Source of the DNA: Cardiocondyla obscurior
Taxonomy: Eukaryota; Arthropoda; Insecta; Hymenoptera; Formicidae
DNA: 64,000 bases
Reading direction: 5' to 3'
Assembly (NCBI RefSeq): GCF_019399895.1
Contig: NC_091872.1
Coordinates: 3,790,395-3,854,394 of the forward strand
In this document: positions 26,057-37,010 of the stretch, in pieces
Numbering within the stretch: the stretch's first letter is position 1
Layout of the letters: each line of letters starts with the position of its first letter
Program-made: the position numbers and the translations under genes
Notes under the pieces: model-generated
Seen by the model: the letters and a program-made list of their open reading frames with translations, nothing else
Databases searched by the model: none
What the model was told of the DNA's origin: nothing

Positions 26057-29000
26057 CTGAAACAAAAAAGTTATATTTGATTAGTAAAATTGACAAAAAT
26101 TAAACGTGTTGCGTTACAAGTAATTATAACTATTCTGTGTGCAGTATTCGCTTAACAGATAACTCTACACGTACACGTTACTGTTCGCGAAAGTCAGTTC
26201 GCATCAGCTAATATATTTATTTACACTAAAAGTTATTCGACGCATATAATATATTATACAGTTGATTACGAGCAATCATTTTTCATCGCTGCTGGAGATT
26301 CCTTTCGTGTTACCTCCGCACTAAATTTGAGAGCTTGCGTACTGGCACAGCTATTCGAAGCTAAGCCTGTCGGAATTTTCTTCCCTTGTTTCGCGCGTGC
26401 CAACAATTCCTTGTCAAAGGTGCGTCGAATAATTTCGAGGGTAAAAGCGAATTTAGCGAACGTTGAAAGGGGAAGCGCGCGGGGTTCATCGTCTTTCGCA
26501 TATATTTTTAGCATTGCGCCTGGTCAACATTCTCCTCCGCATTGCGCCCTCCCGTGTGTTGCTCTCGCCCATTATTCTCTTTCGCTTTCCTCTCAATTTT
26601 CGTTTTCTCTTTTTTTTTCTTTTTTTTTTTTCTACGTCAGCATTCACAGCTGTCGCGCGAAATTGCACCCGTTCGCGCGCATTTTAATTGTGCACGTCAC
26701 CGTGCTATTTCAAGGTAAACGTTCGCGCGAAAATGCTCGTACCGCTACGATAACGTCGTATGATTAACCGCGAGCTCGAAACGGTACTAGCGTAACGTAA
26801 CGCAGCCGCGTTTTCGAAGATCGCCGACCGAGCGACTCTGCGGGAAAATATTTTTCTTCCGCCAGCGCAATCTCGTAATTTATTTTCAGCTGAAAGCAAT
26901 TTCTCTACGTTTGTCCGTAACACCTTGTAGTACTTAATTAATTTATTCGACAGGTTTTATACACGTTAAAAAATTTTTTACGACATTTTACGCCCGCGTA
27001 TATACAGAATGTATAGTTACAGAATATTGTTACAGAACGTTTATCATTATCGAACAAAATCATACAGAATTATCCAGAGAACTGATCGGAGAAAACGAGA
27101 ACGTCATTTACAATGTAAGCTGTCATTTACATCGATGCTTTGATTACGCTTACGCCCTTCGTAATGGATGGTCACTCTTTGCGTAAATACGCAGGAGTGA
27201 ACAAGCGCGCCGCTTGAATCTTATTAAAATTCACGTTCAATTCGCCTGACCGGTGCAATTGCATAATATGTAGGTATCGCTAGATACGCTGGTTATCCTT
27301 CGAAACAATCTCCTTGCCTTAATGGTTTGGCCTTTCGCTTTCGTTCCCCAGAATGGAGCAGTCGAAGAAACCTCTCCCCTCCCATCCTCCCCTTTATCTT
27401 GCCTCTAATTAATGAGATAGTCTCTCTATTTCTATTATACATTCATCCAACTGTCGCGATAAATATAGCGTGTGCACATGCACGCATAGCATCCTCCTAA
27501 AATGACGTGCCTTGGGAACTTTTATGAATAATAAAACACTACACCTAATTATTCGCAGATGCTCGTGTTAGCATCTTCGCGTCTTGCATTCCACTTTGTT
27601 CCCATAATTCTTTAACATGAGGATGGCTTTGGCGGCGCGCTTTTTTTAGCGTGTCCTAAGATTTTTTTTTTTTTTTTTTTATTTACTAGTCTGTAGTGTG
27701 TTGTACAATTACGAAAACGCAAAAATGTTATGCGAACCTAGTACTTTATCCGACAGGCAAGAAAACACCTTGTAGGATCTGGCATTATATATTTATCTCG
27801 GACGCTTGGATTGTTAATTTGCATTGAAAAAGCACGCTCGGGGACATTTACGAAATACCAAGGCGAAAGAAAAGCGTTGGCGAAAAGAAAAAAAAAAAAA
27901 AGGATCCCACGAGTTTTTGTCTGAGATCGCGTGCGCCATGTGGGCGGTATTATTATCTATTGATTATCGACGGCTATCAACAATAATTAATGCGCGCACG
28001 AACCAAGCTACAGGTTAAACAGGATTTAATGTCGATATTATAATATATGGAACATTGATCGAGAGATCGTTAAGAAAGAAAGAGAGAGAAAGAGGCGCGA
28101 AGGCGGCGAACCACAGAAAATTATTCAGGCAGATAAGCTTGTCATAAGCGATGACTGAAAAAGGAGGTGATACATTAAGATCAAGACTAACAAGACTTGA
28201 TCATTCTGTAAAACGTGCAAAAAACGAAATGACTGTAGCGGACATTTAATTAAATGCTTGTCGATTTTCAATAAAATTTTATATAATAATAGATTAAATT
28301 ATTTTTGAAAGGAACAAATATTAATGCATAAATGGAATCGGTATCGCAATAGAATTATATTTATGTCCTTGCAGAAATACCTGAAGAGTTCTATTCAATT
28401 TACGAACGTACTACTTTTGCCTGCATACATATCCTTGTAAACTATTTACGGGCATTTTAGTGAAAACTTGATAGATATGACGTGATTAAAATTGTCATAC
28501 GAAATAATTTCACTGCAATCTCGATGACACACATAATTTCTACACCATTAAAATTGCGGCAGGAAAAGTTCGCAAATACTGCGCAGAGATGAAAGCGCTT
28601 AAAAACGATGGCGTAATTCATCAACGGTCACTTATCTGCCTTCCTGACCATGACAATTTCGACCGTTTCTCCAGTATTTAGCACGGTAAAAATTCTGCAT
28701 TCTCTCTCGCACCCATCAGCGTACTTAATACGTAGACCGTACGGACGGTTCTCCGTCCATCAATCATCTCATTTTCTTACGCGAGACTCTCACGCATCTC
28801 GGATGCGTTCTTGGTGCAGCAGTTGCATACCGTAATAAATGTATACCCACTGCGAGCACACGGCGGCGTATTAGCGTGCGAGCCCGTACTTATTTGCGTG
28901 ACAAAAGCGCGATATTCAGACGGCGGTGTGCAATACACGTCGCCGTTAGCTATTATTCGTGTCGTACGAACGGCACTCGGCGACGCACCCGGAGGAGCTA

Positions 29001-32000
29001 GAGGCCACCGATATCGGTATATGCCATGTCGCGGACGTGCGCAAAGACCTCCCGGAGCGATTCGTATACTGAATAATACCGTTAAATCTTCGCTACTGCC
29101 GGCGGAAAAAGAAACATACATGTCGCGACGTACAAAAGAGTAATAACGCGACGCGAGTTCTTTCCCTTTCGAAATCGGCATCCACGTGTTTACAATGTTA
29201 CGCGCCATTTGATATGTTACGGATAATTTGCTACTTCGTTGGGAGGTTCGTTGACCCACCCCGAGCAAGTCTGCAGTGCAAGCGGTATACCTTATATAAT
29301 TTTTTTTTTTTTTTTTTTTAAAGCAATAAGGAAAAATATATTTTGATTTATTCTCGACCAGATGGTAGATACAAGTAAACACGACGACAGAGTATATTAC
29401 GTTGAGAATGAAGCCTCGCGCGCTCCAGAGAAAGTATAATTGGATACAAGAGTAACTGCTTCTTTCAACGATCGGGAGAGCCGGGTAGATCGAGCCCCGG
29501 AGGTCGGTGGAAGCGGTACGGCTTTTAATGCAAGATCCGAATTACCCTGCTTTGATCCCTTCACCCGCGGTTCACTGCGGGCGCAAATTCACCGCCGTCG
29601 TCCGATAGAAGCGAGGTAAACGCCGTACTTGAACTCCGCGTGCGCTTGACGGGCGCTTTTGATTTCGATAGACGGTACGGTAAGCACTCACCCCGCTAGG
29701 GCATTGGCGCATTAACCACCCGAAGCCGAGAATTTCGTAGTGTAGCATATAGGCGCGGTTCATTGCGGCAGGGATCTTTTCTACTCGACGGAGCTCGTTA
29801 AACCGAAGCTCTATCAGAGACGGATTACAGGCTGGCTTCGCGCCGGACAATTAAGTCGAGGTGAGCTGATTGTATCCCACGCTCGCGCGTTACGTTCGTA
29901 TCCTTTTTTTTTATAACTCTGCGAATCACCGACGGATAAATCGCACTGTAATGCAATCAGCAGTCTGCGCACCGGTTAGCCCGAGTCACCGCGTTCGTGA
30001 TCAATTGCATCAGAGGCGCTTATGTAAACGTCGATACTCTCGCCTTGCGCCCTTAGTACCATCGTGCGAGCAAGGCTCCTTTGATACTTGTGATTCAATT
30101 CGAACCGATTACATTTGGCCACGGTAAATTGATCGAACATCGAGCAACAAATCCCGTTAGTAATTACGGTTAATGGCGATTTACTCGCGCTTTTTGGTTT
30201 GGAAATGGCAATTAATGTGAAAGCACGGAAAATCCACTCTCAAAATATTACTGTTGAAATTGAATTTTGACTCAAACAATTAAAAAAATTACTAAAATTA
30301 TTTAATACTGAATGTTATTTGAAGCAAAAAGTGCATGATATATATTTTAATTTAATGTATTAATTTGAATAGAATTTTTAAGCAAAAATAAAATTAATTA
30401 TTATGTAATGAAACTTCAGAGTGACTTTCGATTGCCTGTCAGGCGTGACACGTTTGTCATTTAAATAGCGTATAGAATATTCATTCGCTCGACATGAATA
30501 TTTCGAATGTTTCGCCCGCAGTGAAAATTGAATTACCTAACCTAGTCGTCGTTTCTGAGGATAATCTAATCGCGACACTCGCTAGAGTGATTCGATCTGT
30601 TGGTAGCACATTTGCGCATGGAAATTTATCGTACTAGATATGATTCTTATCGTGAGATCTAATACATGCTGCTGATCGTAGCCTTGTAGTAACGCGTAAT
30701 GTTTTATCGCAACACTATTGTACACACCATAATCAGATAGAATCCTCGGCTTGTATGAGCTAAATGTTTGCGAATTAAGATATTGTTCTTTTTAGAAAAA
30801 TTTGTATCTGATCTTGGATCGAATAGATTATTCTCGCGATTAAATAAATACGATGTAAAATCCTAGAAGCTAGTGACCATCAGAATTCCAGTATTTGATT
30901 ATTTTGACATTTAAATATTAAGATAATATTTTATTTTAAATAAGATTTGCTCTCTAAAAATAAATCGACAAATGCATTTATGTAATTCTTTAACTGTGAT
31001 CTTTTGTCACATTTACAGTTTAATTTGTAAAAAAAAAATTCCTCAATTATTTGCCGACTATTCAATAACTGTGCTTGTACTTTCAATAATCTGCTCTTAG
31101 AAAGTAAGCAGTGTACCTATGAGGTCACTGTATTTTTAGAAATGACGAGATAACTTATACGTCTTGAATAATTAATAATTATTGCTCATTGTTGGTGTAT
31201 TAAAATATCAATGATCTTTCACTCGGCGATCTACGTAACGATTGACTATTCATCATTTCGCCGCAAAAGAATTACATAAGAAAGATCCGGCGACTAATTC
31301 CATGAATTTCATTACTACTGTGTAAAGGAATCTCACTTGAAGAATTTATAACCTTTAAATGTAGGAACGGACTAACGTCGGACGCAATTTTTTTTTTTTT
31401 TTTTTATCGTTAGAATATTTGAGATAAAACTAAAGTAGGCAGGTACAATTAAGATAATCGAAAAAATAAAGGTACGAGCAAACGTGAAACTTTATAATAC
31501 ATAACGCACCACTGACGATGTGCGTAACATCATCGAGTTATTAGAGCGCGTGCTGCACAGACCCCGTAGTTTGAAACCTTTTAAGCCGAGAAAAATAAAC
31601 GTTTTACGATCTAAGAATAACCGAGCGATGCATGGGATGTGCAAGTCACATGCAACCGAGGCGAAAGTTGCGTTTCGTGACTTTTAGGAAGTCTACGTCG
31701 AAGGGAGAAAAACGAACGATATTAGAAACAGATATACATCGCAGATAACGACTGATACGATATGTTTAATGTATCCTTTTTACATATTTTATTTACGATC
31801 TTATCGAAGTAATTAATGATTGATTTATGTAATAAATAATGTATCGAAAGATTTGTAATGATCATTACGATATTGCCTCGCATTTCATTATATCGCATCA
31901 TTAATCACAGGCTCGCGGTCTTAGCACCTTTTTTTTTTTTAGATGTGAAACACGATAGTTCCGTCTACTATTGACAATCTCGAAGACTGATATAAACGTG

Positions 32001-35000
32001 CCGGTGGAATATGCAAGACAATAATGGGGGAGGAGGAATATATGACGAAACTTATATTGTTATATTTTTATCGGAAAGTAGAACAGAGAAATGTAACGAA
32101 AAATTTACTATTAACAAATCGAACAATAATATTCAGTTCTTATAAACATTCGTCATAAAAAATTATTTCAAATAATGAACATTAACGATAAAACATTTTG
32201 TAAAAATAATATAACGCGAATATAATAATGTACGGTGCTGATTTATATTTTTACTCTGCAAAGAGAAAAGCAATGCATTGCGTTTTTAAACCGATTATTA
32301 AAATAATGATTTTGAATCATTACCGGGTGCATTGTAGTTACAACGGTAAATGATGAAACTCGAGCATACCAGAGAGTGATTTTTAATATTATATTTTTCT
32401 ATCAGCGTATGGGTGTTTACACGGTAGGGTCGTTGTGTCGGCACATGTTTCCATGCTTTTACTCTTTAACTGAAGCGGATAACGTTGAATTAAACGTCGG
32501 AAGAAGGAGGGTACTTTGCAGCATACTACAAAGCGATAATTATAATGCGCGTTCTCTCATAATCACCTGAATTATATTTGGCTCAATAGTTACGGGGTGC
32601 TTTCTCTTAAAATTACATTGAAATTCGATAATTCTCTTCAAAGTATCACAACGTGAACTTTCATAAGTATCGATCTGCAATATTTCTATCAGATGTAGTT
32701 ATTACTCGTTATGACGTCTCGAACCGGCCGAAAGTAAATAAAGTTCTCAACGTGATTAATGATACGGTATAAAATATAATTTTTCCTGCGCTACAATTAT
32801 ACTGGGATACCGGATGTAAAAAAAAAAGATATTAATTTTTTTTATTGTACAGTTATATCTAAATAAAGTATATCTCTAAACATATCGTATAAGATTTACG
32901 ATGTCGTAATAATCTAAGAGGCGGTTTATGAAAAGTTTATGGCCATTCACCCTAATCATCTCCTGGTGCTGTTATGAGAGCACATGATCTATCGATTGCA
33001 GCAGCTCTCGCTTTTCGTTCGAGGATCATTTGACAGCTGTAAACTTTCGCGCTAAATGCGGTCCGCGTCGTCGGGGTTTTCGACAGGTTGACACCACTCC
33101 CCAGGCAGTAAGAACGACAGATGCAAGAGTCTTTTATGTCCCATTGTACTAACGCGCTTTGTGGCAATATTTGTTTCATCATGAATGCTGAACATTTTCC
33201 GGACCGTTAGAATATGTATTTATGCTCACGTGTTTATGGTCATGGTGGTTTCAAGTGTGCATTTGTAAAACATTTATTCCAAATTGAATAGACCGATAAA
33301 AATCTTTTTTTTTTTTTTAAGTTTTAATATCGCGGAGCTCTGTTAAACGATATGAAGAAGAGATATATACGTTTAATATACATTTATTATAATTTTGAAT
33401 GATAAAATTGAAGAATTAAATTGTTCAACTACCATACGCTTTCATTTTTTTACTTTTCAAATTTTATAAGGTATTTTAGTAAAATAAATACAAGTTATTA
33501 CATAGATTACGTGGCGATTTAAAGTTTTTATCTCCGCTTTAAGTCTAATTTGCATGTCTAAAGTAATTTCCTATATATTTTTCTTTGATTTATATTAATT
33601 AAAAAAAAAGTTTAAAATAATAACAATGCTGACGTGTTTGCTGCTAATATCTCCGCTTTTCTATCGGCATAACTCTGTCACCTCGATGAAACTTTATGGG
33701 GTAATGTCACGCAAATCAACCACAAAAGTCAAACATTCGTATGCAATTTTGCGGTTCCTCTCGGTACAAACGCGCATGTAGGAAGTACGTAAAGCTGGAA
33801 CGATTGAAAAACGACACCCCGGGTGTATTGCGCATAAATAATGCGTCGCGGCTCAAGGGTCGAGAATCGAGTAACCGTTGAGGGTGCGTCCTCATCTTCT
33901 TTCTACGTCCCGGCTGCTTCCACCGATCATAAATCACTCTTTATATACGTTTCAACGCGAGATCGTGCTCTCGTAAAATCATTCTTTTCTCCACGTGGTT
34001 TATCCCCGACAAAAAAATGTAACCGCGAGTGCGGTTGCAGCTTTAGCCTTCTCACGATTCTCATTGGTATATGTTCGACCCTCCCCGCTCGCGGTAAGAT
34101 TTTTTTCTTTTTTTATAAAAAAATAACTGTGAACATTAACGACTTAATAAAGTACCCGCTATTTGTGGTTACGGAAAAATTAGAAATTCATTTACCACGC
34201 AGAGTATGCATAATATGTTTTTTTACGGCATATAAAACGGCCTTTGATTATCATCGGTTAATGTACTTCGAAATTTTTGCATAACACATCCGCGAAATAT
34301 TAGATTACATGTTTTAGTTGTAGAAAATATCTCATTATTATCACGTGTATCAGATTGTCTACCTATAATTGTAATGCGATCTACAATTCCATAGGATTGT
34401 GTTTCGCGAAATCCATTTCCAGATCGTGTTACTTTGTTACACAGGCGAAGCGTGCCATGTAAAATAGAGATACAATTCTACGTAACGAGAACACTTCGAG
34501 CCGAAGCCACGAGGATCTTGGAATTCGACCTTCTCACGAACGATTTAGATATGCACGTTTCCCGCGCGTGTAACATACTTTCGCATCCATGTGGGAATAA
34601 GGATCACGGCCGATCAATAGAGTGGTCAATAAAAATGATACGGCTAGAAATCAAGAAGCCGCATGCAGCGAACTATAAATCGGATTGATCATGCCTAGAG
34701 CCAACGACCTCGATCCGATTTGGTTCGATCTTTTCTCACACTTTTATAGTTCTTCACGCGAGTCATCCTGTTCATGAAAATGGCCTTCAGCGAAATAATA
34801 ATCTCTAAGAGCGGTATCTCACGCCGTAAAATTTATCCAAATGTAGGCATTGAAAATCGCATCTTTTGTGTTAATTAATTTTAATTAATTCGCCTGGTAG
34901 ATTTGAGTTTTGAATTACTTAACGTTTAACGAGACGGAAAACAAATTGCGTTCCCTTGAACGCGCGATACTTTTTTTGTGACGAAGCCACATCTCCGTTA

Positions 35001-35622
35001 ATGTTTTCTCAACCGTGAAAGATCTCGAGTGCAGGTGGTAAAATCTCTCCGCGATTAAGGCGAGCGCGATTCTACGTCGAAATAAGGAGAGAGCTCGCGT
35101 GGCGACGAATGCAGACGACTTAGTGGAGAGGTACGACCTTTACCGCCGCGGAATGCAATATCTCGAGACACTTGAGTTGTTCGTGGTTAGAGCGTTTGTC
35201 GATTTCACGTGCGACCGGTACCAGTTTTCATCGCGAATACCTGCATTTCTGCAGCTAATCGCGCGGGGAGCGCGAAAAGGCAGGAAGAGGAGAAGTGAAA
35301 GTGCTTGAATGAGGGAGGGAAAGTGATAAAAGTATTCTTGAACTATGCAATAACGCAATTGGTATTGCTCTGTAATGAAAATTCGATCTTTAAAAAAGCC
35401 GCGTTACTTGAATCAAATATATTATCGTTTTTTCGCAAAGCAGATGGGTTCTCTCGCCTGATACCTTTCAAGCTGCGAGATGTCAGCTTGATCGTAATTA
35501 TTTTATTCGCTTTCATTACTTTTATTATTTACAAAATTTTAATAATTATTATTTTCTCCGCAAATAATGTACGCTCCTTCAAATCGCATTGTAAAAAAAA
35601 AAAGAATGTGTAGCTTACTCAC
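26057..35622 (+). other. RhoGEF intron segment between cassette B and cassette C
   Basis: This 9.5-kb intronic stretch has no recognised exon. About 28780-29100 and 29440-30130 are CpG-rich, with frames open on both strands (up to 201 codons on minus at 28777-29382) but no protein-like sequence; they could be regulatory. Long T runs occur near 27662, 29300 and 31390. A GTG-initiated 69-codon frame at 35099-35308 is not recognised. Confidence 0.55.
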
Positions 35623-35666
35623 CGGTCGATGCGCAACAGCGGAGTTTAATAGCTTTCGTGACAATC
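35623..35666 (-). ncRNA. Cassette C, exon Y (putative spliced non-coding RNA)
   Basis: This 44-nt minus-strand segment lies between an acceptor (GTTTGTTGCAG) and a GTGAGT donor, and is homologous to the Y exons of cassettes A and B. It contains CTCCGCTG (plus 35637-35644), which pairs with CGGCGGAG of exon X in this cassette through seven Watson-Crick pairs and one G-U pair if the minus strand is transcribed. Confidence 0.5.
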
Positions 35667-35760
35667 CTGCAACAAACGAATATAAAATTAAATTGTAGAG
35701 AGATCTAATGATAACACAAAACTGTTAATATTATATTTTACAAATAAAATTGGTGCTCAC

Positions 35761-36008
35761 CTCAAGGTTGCTCCGCCGATGTATGATGCCTCTCCGAGGC
35801 CTCCTCCTCCTCTCAGATTCTCGGGCCGGATCCTCCTTCGGAATACAAGGCCTCCTTCGGAACACAAGATACTCGCGACACACCCGAATAATGTTAAATC
35901 GTCCGATACTATAATGCGGTACTCGCGGACCAAACCGACGAACCAAGCACGGTTCGTTTATCAAATATCGACGACAACGGCACGTTCACTCTTTCTCTCG
36001 ATCTTTAT
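35761..36008 (-). ncRNA. Cassette C, exon X (putative spliced non-coding RNA)
   Basis: This 248-nt minus-strand segment begins ATAAAGATCGAG after a CTGTCTCAG acceptor and ends CAACCTTGAG before a GTGAGC donor. It keeps both conserved ends of the X exon and the internal hairpin ACGAACC (35938-35944) with GGTTCGT (35951-35957). The upstream R element (donor at 36647-36642) lies 639 nt away on the same strand, so R-X-Y may be consecutive exons. Frames are broken by stops in positions that differ from the other copies. Confidence 0.5.
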
Positions 36009-36615
36009 CTGAGACAGAAAGCAAGTATTTGTTAATCGCGTCAGCGTCAACGACTCATGATCAATGTATATACGTTATTTTTCGGCGTGTTCTAACCTAC
36101 GTTGTTCGTCCGTCCCAACGTATGTTTACTACGCGTTCTGATCAACCCCATGAACTTCGCACTTGGTCAGCGATGACGTAAATACCTCGCACAATGATGG
36201 CCGCTAGTCGAGAGGTGATTATCGCGCGAGACACGTACGCAGCTATCTCTGTCTATGCCGCGCGACCTCTGTCTCTCTCACGCGCCACGACCTTGCCCCT
36301 CCCGCCCGCTACGCAGCACGCTGCACGAAACATTTTATTTCGAACATTATATTCACGCACATGTACTCTCGGTGCTCAACATAGTTCTAATTATTAGATA
36401 TGTCGCGACGTTCATCGATGAAATCCCACTGAGACCGAGCTCCGCTTGATTGACCGGCGATTAATTTGCGACACTACGAACAACATTTCCTATCGGCCGT
36501 GGAACTTCTGCGGACGCTGTTAGTAGGAATATAGATTGCTCTCCGATCGGAGCTCAGTCGAAAGAGACCGAAATTAATGCTCGCGAGTCACGGGAATCGT
36601 TCCAGAAACGCGGCT

Positions 36616-37010
36616 TTAACTAACACGTGAATGGGGATAAAACTTACTTTAGACAATTATTACAAGCACTCTCCGCATTCAGAATATCCGTCAGGGAAGT
36701 TCGATTACCCCGGGATGCATCTCCGTAGCTCCAAATTTGCGTATCATTGCCGAAAAGCACGAGACGTTTCTTTAGCCATGCACCGCGTGGTCCGCCGGAA
36801 GAGTGAGTGAGTGAGCGAGTCTCCTACTCTCTCGCTTCCGCTTCCCCCACTCGCACCCCCACTCTTACCCCCACTATTCCCGAATATTAATTTGAATATT
36901 ATATCGAATAATATTATATATCGAGTATTAGAAAATTGATTTCAATGTATCACGAGTCTGTACTCAATAAATACGTCACGGTATTCGTCGAGTAATTGAT
37001 TAATTATCGT
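36616..37010 (-). repeat. R element copy 2 (ends in a GTAAGT donor on the minus strand)
   Basis: Homologue of 22454-22830. On the minus strand the exon-like part ends at 36648, directly before GTAAGT. The right-hand part is AT-rich with TATA-like strings, so R could be a first exon with its promoter. The R donor, X acceptor and donor, and Y acceptor and donor are consistent in strand and order in this cassette. Relative to copy 1 it carries in-frame stops, so a protein product is unlikely. Confidence 0.6.

Noticed and set aside
28777..29382. 201-codon minus-strand open frame
   Set aside because: It includes a translated T run (poly-Lys), overlaps an equally open plus frame in CpG-rich DNA, and has no recognisable protein.
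35099..35308. 69-codon plus-strand frame
   Set aside because: It starts at GTG, has no matching splice sites in phase with the RhoGEF exons and no recognised domain.
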